NCBI GenBank assembly: GCA_017445405.1
Contig: JAFSUD010000054.1
Location: forward strand, 1-47,627
Direction: 5' to 3'
DNA: 47,627 nt
Source: Synergistaceae bacterium
GTDB lineage: Bacteria > Synergistota > Synergistia > Synergistales > Aminobacteriaceae
The notes under the pieces: model-generated
What the model saw: the letters and a program-made list of their open reading frames with translations, nothing else
The model's database searches: none
What the model was told of the DNA's origin: nothing
Shown here: positions 30,688-39,583 of the stretch, piece by piece
How the letters are laid out: every line of letters starts with the position of its first letter
Position numbering within the stretch: position 1 is the stretch's first letter
Program-made: the position numbers and the translations under genes

Positions 30688-32784
30688 ATGAAGACTAAGA
30701 TATTATGCATGTCCCTGCTCGGCGTGATGATATTTGCGGGCTGTGCATGGCCTGCGGTTACGGTCAACGGCAAGGACATAGACACGATAGGCGACATTCT
30801 GCGGGAGGCACGTTCCGGCGGGATAGTCAACGAGACAGACTCTACCTTCGACATCGAGAAGGCTTCATTGCTCCGGCTTCACGACGGACAGCTCGACCTG
30901 ACCTACAACATCGGGAACGGCAACACAACTAAGTCGCTCGGAAAGATACGGGACTACATAGAACCAACAAGCAACACAGCCGAACAGGATGACGGACTTC
31001 TTGCTGCTGTCTCCAAAACCAATTTCAACGGGAAAAGGGTAGTCATAGGCTCGTCAAAAACTACGGGGTTTTCAGCTTCGACGTGGTTCTACGATCTATA
31101 CTTTTTGCAGGCAGTCAAGGAAGACAACGGGAACATCACGCAGTCCCGCTTCGGAGCATGGCGTTATCCCTATGGGAACTATAAGCAGGCTAACTCCACT
31201 GCCGGACACCTGAAGGACATCAAGACTGGAATTTTCGTGAACGGCTATAACGGTGAGCTTGTTGTTACGGCGACTATGGAGTCAACTTACGACGGGCGTT
31301 ATGTTAAGGCGAAGTTCAGCGACAAGAAAGTTAATGCGCGTCTGGACTTCTGGAGTCTGTATCAGGATGCATCGGGCAATCTCCAGTACAGGAAGCTCGA
31401 CAGCCTCACCGCGAAGACCGGCTACATGGATTCAGCTCCGCTAAACGGCGTTAAGGCTGTTCCTGATTATGACTGGTCATCCGTCAACAACATGAACTCT
31501 ACGGCAGCATCACCGTACATGCTGATCAGGTGCGCGGTCGGGGACTTCAACAATGACGGCTACGCTAATGAAGTCGCAATGCTGACGACTAACCCTTGGG
31601 GAATAGATATTACTCTTTACCAGATAAGTTATTACGGCGGGAATTTCAGCATTCGGCGCATGACCACGAACAACATGGGCAAGAGAAGTTCGAATCCTAA
31701 TTTGTCCAATGGCGGAAATAACGACACTGCAATATACCTGTACAACAACCCCAATTACGTTAAGAACGAGCGTTTCTACAACGGCTTCAATCGCGTGCCG
31801 GGAGCTGACATTGTAGCGGCAGATGTTGACGGCGACGGCCAGACTGAACTAATAGCAATCTGGCAGGGAGACTTTCCCGCAAATGAACGCGAGGTCAATC
31901 ACTGGTTTCATGGGGCAAACGTCAAGGAGCTTTATTGCGATGTATACAAGTGGAACACCAGCACATCAAAATTTGAAGTCAAGAGCAGTAACTATAACTA
32001 TGAGGGCACTACCTATTGGTATATCACTTCCAGCGAGACATGGATACCTTGGGGAGGCCTCAAGGCTGTAAGGGCTGACCTTGACGGCGACGGCAAAGAT
32101 GAGGTAGTGATTGCATATTTCGTGGCGCATATTAGTGCTTCTGACACAAGGTATACTGTTGACCCTCGTCTGCTGACTTTCAAGAGGGCATCTGACGGCA
32201 GCATGACAACTTCATCAGTAATTGTGCTTCCTTATGTAATCAATGGAAACTTGGCCGGGATTGTGTACGAGTACAACTTTGCGCCGGTGTGGAAAGGAAA
32301 ATCCTACTATCCCGTTGTTGACCGTGAAGTATCTCTTGCTGCCGGGCCGTTCTTCGACGAGGGGACGGACACCATCAACGCGAAAGACGGTATAGCTTTC
32401 CGCTACTACGGCGGGACAATGAAGCTCTTCAAGGGCGTAAACGGTTCGCTTCAGGAGGCCGCCACCTTCACAGCATCAGGAACTTCCGCACTCGTCGCCG
32501 CAGACTTCCTCAGCGAGGGAATCACTCTCGGCTCTGCCGTACACGTCAAGCGTCCGACCGACAGAAGCTACACCGCAATCCTTCAGGCTCCCCCTTACCA
32601 CGTCGACAACATCGCCACTGACGGAATGAGCCTCACCACAGAGCCGGTGAACTTCTCCTACGTCAACGGCGCAACGACAACCTACGAACGCGGCAGCTCT
32701 TCAGGCAGCAAGGAGACGACAAAGTTCGACATTCACAACACAGTAGAGACATCTTTGCGCTCGGTGATGCAGGTGAAGACGTAG
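30688..32784 (+). CDS. Exported FG-GAP/VCBS-like surface protein, N-terminal part (split gene)
   Basis: The 698-residue frame starts at ATG 30688 (AGGAGG 8 nt upstream) with a signal peptide containing a possible lipobox (IFAGC, Cys19). Three calcium-loop motifs of the FG-GAP propeller type are visible: DFNNDGYANE (~288), DVDGDGQTE (~378) and DLDGDGKDE (~466). The frame ends at TAG 32782-32784, but at 32749-32751 another frame continues smoothly as IFALGDAGEDVVSGYETGKS. It is therefore probably the N-terminal half of one ~1360-residue protein whose other half (32784-34775) carries the CTERM signal. One base is missing at GAGACATC. Confidence 0.82.
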   Translation: MKTKILCMSLLGVMIFAGCAWPAVTVNGKDIDTIGDILREARSGGIVNETDSTFDIEKASLLRLHDGQLDLTYNIGNGNTTKSLGKIRDYIEPTSNTAEQDDGLLAAVSKTNFNGKRVVIGSSKTTGFSASTWFYDLYFLQAVKEDNGNITQSRFGAWRYPYGNYKQANSTAGHLKDIKTGIFVNGYNGELVVTATMESTYDGRYVKAKFSDKKVNARLDFWSLYQDASGNLQYRKLDSLTAKTGYMDSAPLNGVKAVPDYDWSSVNNMNSTAASPYMLIRCAVGDFNNDGYANEVAMLTTNPWGIDITLYQISYYGGNFSIRRMTTNNMGKRSSNPNLSNGGNNDTAIYLYNNPNYVKNERFYNGFNRVPGADIVAADVDGDGQTELIAIWQGDFPANEREVNHWFHGANVKELYCDVYKWNTSTSKFEVKSSNYNYEGTTYWYITSSETWIPWGGLKAVRADLDGDGKDEVVIAYFVAHISASDTRYTVDPRLLTFKRASDGSMTTSSVIVLPYVINGNLAGIVYEYNFAPVWKGKSYYPVVDREVSLAAGPFFDEGTDTINAKDGIAFRYYGGTMKLFKGVNGSLQEAATFTASGTSALVAADFLSEGITLGSAVHVKRPTDRSYTAILQAPPYHVDNIATDGMSLTTEPVNFSYVNGATTTYERGSSSGSKETTKFDIHNTVETSLRSVMQVKT

Positions 32785-34775
32785 TGAGCGGCTATGAGAC
32801 CGGCAAGAGCATTTACGGCGCGGTGAAGGCCATTGCGGGATTCATTCCCGGCGTAAACAAGTACACGGAGAAAGCTACGGGAATAATTGATTCAGTTGTG
32901 GGCTTCCTCGACAAGTGCAAGGACAAGGTCGAGACCATCAAGACGGGCTTCAAGTCAAAGCTGAGCACGACAGACCTTCAGGACAACATGGAGGCGAACA
33001 GACTCGACGGCCTGTATTTTGCGGAGGCAACCCAGAACATCTGGCGTTATCCTGTCCTCACAAAGCCAGCTCCGACCTGGCCGGTGGACTACACGAGCAT
33101 TGATAAATACATAGCGAGGCAGGACTTCATCACGTTCACGCTCTACAACACTGCGACTCCGAACCTGTCGACCAATGACAGCATGTATCAGCCCACTCAC
33201 GAAAACGGTAACCTGTTCTCCTACCCTTCAGCAGTTGCGAACGTTGAGGGCTACAGCAGGAAGCAGAAGGACTTGACCGGCATAGCCAACGCGCAGTTCT
33301 CTACGACTACGAACAACAAATCTATAACGTTTACGGAAGTAAGCGAGAACGAGAAGACGACCTCGAAGAAGGTATCGACGGGCTACATCTCGCAGGGACT
33401 CTCACTGATAGATAGCTTGTTCGGGACAGACCTTGCGAACGTGCCGGAGTCTGAGACCTCACCGACCTACACGAGGACTGAGCAGAAGAGCGAGCGCATA
33501 AAGTTCAACCTTCCGAACGCGGACTCTGCACCCCTGAACACCGGCTACACGTACCAGTATCAGGCATACGTCGGCGAGAACGGAGCGGTAACATGTGCGT
33601 TTGCTGTGAGGCAGCTCAACAGGAACTTTGACATCTTCAGCCCGCAGAGCCTCTACAGCAAGCACCCTGACCCGTCGTTTGTCCTGCCCTACAAGTTCAC
33701 CATGACGGACAGCTCGGGAAGAATCCCGAAGTTCGGCGTGAACACCAACCGCAGGGTAGCGATGGAGCTTCGGGGCGTGAGGTTCTACTCTCTGGATTAC
33801 GACCGCTACACGAGGAACGAGCTGCTCGGAGATGCGAACTACAGGATAGAGATTCCCGTCTACAACGCCAGCTTTGTGCGGGTAGACAACGTGAGGATTG
33901 ACCTGTATTGCGTGAAGGACAGGGAGACAGGCTCGCTCGACGGAAAACAGCTCATCGGCACAACGACAGTCAGCATGGCGGGCTGGGCAGACGATGCCAA
34001 CAATAAGGCTTGGGCATACTTCGACTGGACACCAAAAGTTGCGGACGGACATTATCAGCTCTACGCGGTGATTGACCCGCTGAACGAGAAGCAGGAAGTT
34101 CACGAGACCAGAGACCCGACGAAAGACCCGGGCGGAAACAACGAGGGGTATTTTGAGGTTGAGGTACTGAACAGGGAAGCGGCAGCCTATGCAAGCAGCG
34201 TAAGGGCTTCGGGATTCAGGGGAGCTATTGACGAGGACGAACTCATTTTCCCGACAATCACCTTCAACGACAAAACTAAGTGGGCTGATTTCTACGACGA
34301 GTACATCGCAAGCTCTGACGGCCCGGTGAACATGACGGTTACTCTGACTAACAACATGGACTACACGATTCCTGATACCGAGATACGGTTAACGTGCTTT
34401 GACCCTGAACAGTGGAGCAGAGACCAGACCATCGGCACATTAGACTTCATGAGGAAGATTACGCTGTTCCCTCATGAGACGTATACGTATGACCTCACTA
34501 TTGATGCTGACATTGCGGACAAGCTGAGGCACGTCGGCCAAGATAACACGTTCTGCAGCTACACGTGCTTCTGGCTGACGGACTTGCTGGCGGCTGAGAA
34601 GCCCGAGGAGATTCCTGAAGGCGACCCTGACCCCGAGCTTGAGGTCTACGATGCGAGCGGAGATGTTGAGCCGGAGATGAATGCGGACGAACCCGGAAGT
34701 TCCGGCGGAGGCTGTGAGGCAGGATTCGGAGGAATTGCTGTGCTTGCGGTGCTTATTCTGAGGAAGAGACAGTAG
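32784..34775 (+). CDS. Surface protein, C-terminal part with CARDB-like domain and Synergist-CTERM
   Basis: The frame can start at GTG 32784 (overlapping the TAG of the preceding frame) but has no signal peptide. It contains a helical stretch (SIYGAVKAIAGFIPGVNKYT), a Ser/Thr-rich region, a CARDB-like domain at ~365-475 (NYRIEIPVYNASFVRVDNVRIDLY, then HYQLYAVIDPLNEKQEV), a second beta domain (~530-600), and ends with SSGGGCEAGFGGIAVLAVLI followed by LRKRQ, a Synergist-CTERM sorting signal. A CTERM protein must be exported, so the missing signal peptide supports fusion to the upstream frame. Followed by a strong terminator. Confidence 0.8.
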   Translation: MSGYETGKSIYGAVKAIAGFIPGVNKYTEKATGIIDSVVGFLDKCKDKVETIKTGFKSKLSTTDLQDNMEANRLDGLYFAEATQNIWRYPVLTKPAPTWPVDYTSIDKYIARQDFITFTLYNTATPNLSTNDSMYQPTHENGNLFSYPSAVANVEGYSRKQKDLTGIANAQFSTTTNNKSITFTEVSENEKTTSKKVSTGYISQGLSLIDSLFGTDLANVPESETSPTYTRTEQKSERIKFNLPNADSAPLNTGYTYQYQAYVGENGAVTCAFAVRQLNRNFDIFSPQSLYSKHPDPSFVLPYKFTMTDSSGRIPKFGVNTNRRVAMELRGVRFYSLDYDRYTRNELLGDANYRIEIPVYNASFVRVDNVRIDLYCVKDRETGSLDGKQLIGTTTVSMAGWADDANNKAWAYFDWTPKVADGHYQLYAVIDPLNEKQEVHETRDPTKDPGGNNEGYFEVEVLNREAAAYASSVRASGFRGAIDEDELIFPTITFNDKTKWADFYDEYIASSDGPVNMTVTLTNNMDYTIPDTEIRLTCFDPEQWSRDQTIGTLDFMRKITLFPHETYTYDLTIDADIADKLRHVGQDNTFCSYTCFWLTDLLAAEKPEEIPEGDPDPELEVYDASGDVEPEMNADEPGSSGGGCEAGFGGIAVLAVLILRKRQ

Positions 34776-34792
34776 CATACATTCAGAAATTC

Positions 34793-34836
34793 GGCAGACA
34801 GGGAGGCGCACACTGAGTCCCTGCCTGCTGTTTTTT
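34793..34836 (+). terminator. Rho-independent terminator
   Basis: Stem GCAGACAGGGA / TCCCTGCCTGC (34794-34804 with 34818-34828, one mismatch), then TTTTTT at 34831-34836. Confidence 0.85.
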
Positions 34837-34846
34837 GCTTTCAGGC

Positions 34847-34852
34847 TATAAT
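34847..34852 (+). promoter_or_regulatory. Candidate -10 for the Na/Pi cotransporter
   Basis: TATAAT 38 nt upstream of ATG 34890, directly after the terminator. No clear -35. Confidence 0.4.
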
Positions 34853-34889
34853 ATTCTGCACTCACACTTACTTTTTTGGAGGAATCAGC

Positions 34890-36653
34890 ATGGATTTCAG
34901 GCAGTTATTCACCATGTTCACAGGGATATTGAGCGGACTAGCACTCTTCCTCTTCGGCATGAACACAATGAGCGATGCACTTTCACGCATGACAGGCGGA
35001 GGACTCGAGCGCGTCATAGGCAAAATAACTAGGAACAGATATTCAGGCTTCATGTTCGGAACGGCTGTTACTTCTATTGTGCAGTCATCTTCTGCAATAA
35101 CCGTACTAACTGTCGGACTCGTGAACTCCGGCATAATGGAGCTTCAGAAAGCTGCAGGCCTCATCATGGGCGCAAACTTGGGCACTACAGCTACAGCATG
35201 GATATTATCACTCAATGCTTTATCCGGAGCTTCTTTGCTGGTTGAGTTCTGCAAGCCTTCATCATTCACTCCGTTCTTGGGCATTGCCGGAGTAGCTATG
35301 CTGATGTTCGCTCATGCCTCGAAGGCCAGGCGTGCCGGTTCTGCGCTGATAGGCTTTGCAGTAATGATGATAGGCATGAACTTAATGGGAGGAGCAACTG
35401 CCCCCCTGAAAGAGATACCTGCTTTCTCTCAGATGATGCTCACTCTTCAGAATCCATTCTTGGGGTTCTCTTTCGCGCTCGTGTTCACTATGATAATTCA
35501 GAGTTCGGATGCAGCTATAGGAATGCTTCAGGCTCTCAGCATGTCAGTCGGAGTAACTTTCAGTTCGGCTATCCCCATGATATGCGGGGCGCAGGTAGGG
35601 ACATGCATAACAGCTCTTCTCTCGTCAATCGATACCTCCAACAGCGGAAGAAGAGCAGCATTGATAGAGCTTTACTACAACCTCCTCAAGAATATTCCGT
35701 TTCTGCTGATATTCTACTCATGCCACAGGGTATTTCACTTCGCATTTATGGACACTCTCACCGGCGCAACAGGTATTCCCTTATTCCACAGCCTCATAAA
35801 CATAATAGCGGCAGTTATCTATCTTCCGTTCTCAGACTTCATAGTCAGGCTTGCAGAGAAGACTATACCCTACAGCGAGGAAGAGGAGCGCGAGAAGAGA
35901 GACACGCTTACGATACTTGATTCTTCACTGCTGGTTAATCCTGAATTTGCGCTTGAGCAGGTCAAGGCCTCAATAGGCATAATGGCAAAGGAAGTACAGA
36001 ATACATATGCTGTGATGTCCATGAACTACGGGGATATTGCCGGAGCAGAAGATGAGCTGAAGATTATGTGTGCGAGGATCAAGAAATACCGTGTGCAGAT
36101 AGTGAAGTACACAGCCCTTCTTAGGGAGGCAGATTCAGGAGGCGGTATCCAGAGAGCATTGCGTTCTGAGGAGATTTACTGTGATGCGTTCGGGAGGATG
36201 GGAGAGTTAATCTCGGATCACGTCAGGATATACGCAGACATCAAGCGCAAGGGCGGAGAATTTTCTGCGGAGGCAGCGTCAGATCTGCGCCTGTTCGTGG
36301 AGGCAGTAAGCGAGGTAGTTTACTTCACGGCAGAGAGTTACTCTATGGAGAAGAATACGTTTGCTGAGGCGATAACTATTTTCCGCGAGGCAGTCTCTAA
36401 CATTCACGCAAAGATAACTTCACGGCACATAAGGCGGCTTCACAGCGGAATCTGCAACCGTGAACTCAGCCCGTTATTCCTTGATCTGTGCTACGGACTG
36501 GAGAAGCTGATAGACAACTGCGACAATATTGCTGAAGAACAGATAGATTACAGTGATGAGACAGTTTACAGCGGGGAAGCATACGATGAGAAGCGCAAGG
36601 GGATATTCCATCTTTTCCATGATAAATTTGCTATTCTTGGCATGAACGATTAA
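34890..36653 (+). CDS. Na+/phosphate cotransporter family protein with PhoU-like C-terminus
   Basis: A 587-residue inner-membrane protein of the NptA/YjbB type, importing or exporting phosphate with sodium. The N-terminal ~320 residues contain the inverted-repeat core with the signature ALFLFGMNTMSDAL, GTAVTSIVQSSSAITVL, GANLGTTATAW and the second QSS copy FTMIIQSSDAAIGMLQAL. The C-terminal ~240 residues are helical and PhoU-like (YAVMSMNYGDIAGAEDELKI). GGAGG lies 7 nt before ATG 34890. It is convergent with mgtE and separated from it by a terminator. Confidence 0.92.
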   Translation: MDFRQLFTMFTGILSGLALFLFGMNTMSDALSRMTGGGLERVIGKITRNRYSGFMFGTAVTSIVQSSSAITVLTVGLVNSGIMELQKAAGLIMGANLGTTATAWILSLNALSGASLLVEFCKPSSFTPFLGIAGVAMLMFAHASKARRAGSALIGFAVMMIGMNLMGGATAPLKEIPAFSQMMLTLQNPFLGFSFALVFTMIIQSSDAAIGMLQALSMSVGVTFSSAIPMICGAQVGTCITALLSSIDTSNSGRRAALIELYYNLLKNIPFLLIFYSCHRVFHFAFMDTLTGATGIPLFHSLINIIAAVIYLPFSDFIVRLAEKTIPYSEEEEREKRDTLTILDSSLLVNPEFALEQVKASIGIMAKEVQNTYAVMSMNYGDIAGAEDELKIMCARIKKYRVQIVKYTALLREADSGGGIQRALRSEEIYCDAFGRMGELISDHVRIYADIKRKGGEFSAEAASDLRLFVEAVSEVVYFTAESYSMEKNTFAEAITIFREAVSNIHAKITSRHIRRLHSGICNRELSPLFLDLCYGLEKLIDNCDNIAEEQIDYSDETVYSGEAYDEKRKGIFHLFHDKFAILGMND

Positions 36654-36664
36654 CTTAATGCACG

Positions 36665-36700
36665 GGCCGGAGAGTGTGTGATATATCCCTCCGGCTTTTG
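36665..36700. terminator. Terminator between Na/Pi cotransporter and mgtE
   Basis: Stem GCCGGAG / CTCCGGC (36666-36672 with 36689-36695), followed by TTTTGCTTT on the + strand. Confidence 0.7.
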
Positions 36701-36709
36701 CTTTCCTGC

Positions 36710-38044
36710 TCACAAGTTCATTACTCTGCTTGCCACAGCAAAATACAGCGTCAAACTTCCTGCATCAACAATAGTAGTAACGATAGGTGAGGCCATCAGT
36801 GCAGGGTCGAACCCGAGAGACTTCGCCAATAACGGCAGCATTCCTCCGACAGTCTGAGCGAATATCACCGTCCCGAAGAGGCTTATTCCTACGATGATTG
36901 ACAGCAGAAGATCTCCGCTCATTGCGTACTTGTAGGCAAAGTTCACGACCGCGAGTCCTCCGCCGACCATGAGGCTCACCCGAAGCTCCTTCATGAGAAC
37001 CGTCAAGGCATCACGCAGCTTGAGTTCACCGACAGCTATTCCGCGAATCACGAGAGTCGACGACTGCGAGCCTGCATTGCCGCCCGTGTCCATGAGCATG
37101 GGGATTGAGGCAATGAGAGCCGGGAAAGCCGCAAACACTGCCTGATAATGCGTGAGGATTGCGCCTGAGAAAGTAGCTGAGATCATCAGCACCATTAACC
37201 AGATTACGCGTTTCTTGGCCAGCTCGCCGACGCTCATATCAAGATACGGTTCATCCATCGGGAGCATTGCTGCCATCTTGTGGAAGTCCTCCGTGCTCTC
37301 CTCCTCGAGAACTTCCATAGCGTCATCGACCGTAACAATTCCGACTAAATGATTTTGAGAATCAACAACAGGTATTGCCATGAAGTCGTACTTCTGGAAG
37401 AGTTCAGTAACCTTTTCGCGGTCATCGTTGGTGTTGACGGAGATAATGTTTGTGTCGGTCATGATGTCGCTTATCTTGTCCTCATACTTTGAGAGAAGCA
37501 TAGTCCTCACGGTTACGACTCCTATCAATACACCTTTGGGGTCAGTAACGTAGCAGGTGTAGAGAGTCTCCTTGTCCATGCCGACCTCGCGGATGTGCCG
37601 GAAGGACTCCTCGACGTTCATGTCTGGACGCAGAGAAATGTACTCCGTCGTCATGATGCTTCCTGCCGAGTCCTCTTGGTACTGGAGGAGCTGATTGATG
37701 CCCTTGCGTGTCTCGGGGCTTGCGCTCTCGAGTATGCGCTTCACGACATCTGCGGGGAGTTCCTCGACGAGGTCAGCAGCATCATCAAGGAAGAGTTCAT
37801 CGACTATGCGGCCGAGTTCTGGAGCTGTGAGCTGAGAGACGAGAGCCTCTTTAGTGTCAGGTGAGAGATACGCGAAGACTTCTGCGGCCATGTCCTTGCG
37901 CAGGGCACGGAAGAGTATAACCCTGCCTTCCGGTTCGAGTTCTTCTACAGCATCAGCAATATCTGCCTCGTTCATGTCTTCTGTTATTACTCTGAGTTCC
38001 TTAATGTTCTTGGCTTCTACTAGGGATTGTATACGTTCAAGCAT
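36710..38044 (-). CDS. mgtE: Magnesium transporter MgtE
   Basis: A 444-residue Mg2+ channel. Order: MgtE N-terminal superhelical domain (ELEPEGRVILFRAL, LFLDDAADLVEELP), two CBS domains (~135-250, with IMTTEYISLRPDMNVEE and DRYDF-like FQKYDFMAIPVVDSQNHLVGIVTVDDAMEVLEEE), and five transmembrane helices with the pore signature IPMLMDTGGNAGSQSSTLVIRGIA. Length is standard. GGAGG lies about 10 nt before the ATG. No M-box riboswitch pattern is visible upstream. Confidence 0.95.
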   Translation of the reverse strand: MLERIQSLVEAKNIKELRVITEDMNEADIADAVEELEPEGRVILFRALRKDMAAEVFAYLSPDTKEALVSQLTAPELGRIVDELFLDDAADLVEELPADVVKRILESASPETRKGINQLLQYQEDSAGSIMTTEYISLRPDMNVEESFRHIREVGMDKETLYTCYVTDPKGVLIGVVTVRTMLLSKYEDKISDIMTDTNIISVNTNDDREKVTELFQKYDFMAIPVVDSQNHLVGIVTVDDAMEVLEEESTEDFHKMAAMLPMDEPYLDMSVGELAKKRVIWLMVLMISATFSGAILTHYQAVFAAFPALIASIPMLMDTGGNAGSQSSTLVIRGIAVGELKLRDALTVLMKELRVSLMVGGGLAVVNFAYKYAMSGDLLLSIIVGISLFGTVIFAQTVGGMLPLLAKSLGFDPALMASPIVTTIVDAGSLTLYFAVASRVMNL

Positions 38045-38135
38045 GATTGTGATTACCTCCGAATTCTGCGGGAATGCCAGAATTGTATCACGCAGTCATG
38101 TTTTGATTAGTGTGAAATATGTTCTGAGAATAAAG

Positions 38136-38166
38136 AAGGGGGATTATGATTGCGTCCCCCTTTGGT
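38136..38166. terminator. Hairpin terminator downstream of the lipoprotein 3' repeat array
   Basis: Stem AAGGGGGA / TCCCCCTT (38136-38143 with 38155-38162). On the minus strand it is followed by CTTTATTC. It closes the array of 3'-end copies, so transcripts of the lipoprotein gene would include both copies. Confidence 0.6.
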
Positions 38167-38171
38167 AACAC

Positions 38172-38710
38172 TGTTAATTGTTCTTGTCTGCAGGTCGTAT
38201 AGTGATGCTGCTTCTGCGCAGAATGATAAATGCTTCTCCTGCTTTGAAAGTCTTTATGCCATCTCCGTTAATGCTGCTCTCGTCAGAATACGCTGCGCCG
38301 TACGTGTCGGGTAAAACAGCCCTTGTTTCCAGAATGCGCGTCTGCCGTTAGTTATTCTTGCCTGCAGGTCGTATAGTGATGCTGCTTCTGCGCAGAATGA
38401 TAAATGCTTCTCCTGCTTTGAAAGTCTTTATGCCGTCCCCGTTAATGCTGCTCTCGCCGTCAAGCTAGGAATACGCCGCGTCGTCAGTGTCGGGTAAAAC
38501 AGCTCTTATTTCCCGAATGCACGTCTGCCGTTAGTTATTCTTGTCTGCAGGTCGTATAGTTATGCTGCTTTTGCGCAGAATGATAAATGCTTCTCCTGCT
38601 CTGAAAGTCTTTATGCCGTCTCCGTTAATGCTGCTCTCGCCGTCAAGCTCAGAATATACTATGTCGTCAGTGTCAAGTATCTTTGCTGTGAAATAGCCCT
38701 TGTTCCCGAA
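38172..38710 (-). repeat. Three tandem ~180-bp copies of the 3' end of the lipoprotein gene
   Basis: Copy C (38531-~38710) is the real gene end. Copies B (~38350-38530) and A (~38172-38346) lie downstream. Each encodes the same tail, SINGDGIKTFKAGEAFIILR-type then RSSITIRPA-KNN and a stop. Copy A has a 9-nt in-frame deletion. Copy B has a Glu-to-TAG change before LDGES. This array fills most of the 486-nt gap 38045-38530. Confidence 0.9.
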
Positions 38711-39484
38711 CTTGCGGTCTCCGACTCTTCCGTCAGCTTCAACAGCCCAGCTATTCCCATCATCTTTAGGGATGACTACCTGCAGGCCTTCAGGCAGATC
38801 TTTGACAGTGAAGAATATATCTCCGCTTTCAGTAAGTTCTGACAGCACATTCAGGCGCGTAACTCTCCGGCTCTCCCTGTTGTGAAGAATTATCAGCGAC
38901 AATATTTCTTCTTCTGTCTTCTCGTCCTGCGTAAGTTCCCAGCCGACTAACTGGCTCGTCGCTCTGGGATGGAACGCGTATATGTATTCCGGCATGATGT
39001 CAAAGCTAAGATACAGCCTGTTAGCAATACTATCTGCTTCACGCTCAGCAGCTGCCAGTTCTGCTTCAACTTCTTCATCATCACTTACACCGGCCTCAAG
39101 CAACGCATCTTTCTTCAGCTCTATCTCCGCAATTTTCTTCTCAAGTTCTGCTATCTCCGCATCATACTGTTCATAGAGTTTCTCCCTCTCTTCCTCGCTT
39201 GAGGGTATGCCGTGCTCGAGCTGTGAAGTCTTCTTGAGGGCTTCAGCCAGTCTGAGCATTTCTTCTCCCAGAATGTCATCGCTGGTTACTGGTTCATCTG
39301 ACTTCTTGGGAGCATCGGCCTTCTTCTGGGTAGCTGACTTTTTGGGAGCTGCAGAGGACTTTGCGGCAGGAGCTGATTTCCTGCTTGATTTTCTCTGTGC
39401 AGCATAAGAACACCCGGATATAGACAGCACTATAATCATCACGATACTAAGAATGAGTAAGCATTTCCGCTTTAAGGAACGCAT
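38531..39484 (-). CDS. Coiled-coil lipoprotein of unknown function
   Basis: The 317-residue protein has a lipoprotein signal peptide with lipobox SISGC (Cys25), then a Lys/Ala/Ser-rich linker (~30-65), and a long charged coiled coil (~70-155, EREKLYEQYDAEIAELEKKI and following). The C-terminal beta-rich domain includes GWELTQDEKTEEEIL, LPEGLQVVIPKD and the tail FRAGEAFIILRKSSITIRPA. I do not recognise the family. It would sit on the outer or inner membrane. GGAGG precedes the ATG. The last ~180 nt are repeated twice downstream. Confidence 0.75.
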   Translation of the reverse strand: MRSLKRKCLLILSIVMIIVLSISGCSYAAQRKSSRKSAPAAKSSAAPKKSATQKKADAPKKSDEPVTSDDILGEEMLRLAEALKKTSQLEHGIPSSEEEREKLYEQYDAEIAELEKKIAEIELKKDALLEAGVSDDEEVEAELAAAEREADSIANRLYLSFDIMPEYIYAFHPRATSQLVGWELTQDEKTEEEILSLIILHNRESRRVTRLNVLSELTESGDIFFTVKDLPEGLQVVIPKDDGNSWAVEADGRVGDRKFGNKGYFTAKILDTDDIVYSELDGESSINGDGIKTFRAGEAFIILRKSSITIRPADKNN

Positions 39485-39514
39485 GAATCCGCCTCCTACA
39501 AAAAATTTTTCGCA

Positions 39515-39520
39515 ATTATA
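39515..39520 (-). promoter_or_regulatory. Candidate -10 for the lipoprotein gene
   Basis: TATAAT on the minus strand about 30 nt before the start. TTGCCG lies 15 nt further upstream. It overlaps the divergent HAD promoter. Confidence 0.45.
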
Positions 39521-39531
39521 TCACGCACCGG

Positions 39532-39559
39532 TTGACGGCAAGGCTTTAGACGCTAGAAT
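39532..39559 (+). promoter_or_regulatory. Sigma70-type promoter for the HAD-TupA-aminotransferase operon
   Basis: TTGACG (39532-39537), a 16-nt spacer, then TAGAAT (39554-39559), 25-37 nt before the possible start codons. Confidence 0.6.
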
Positions 39560-39583
39560 ATACCTATTTTCTGCAATCAGGAG

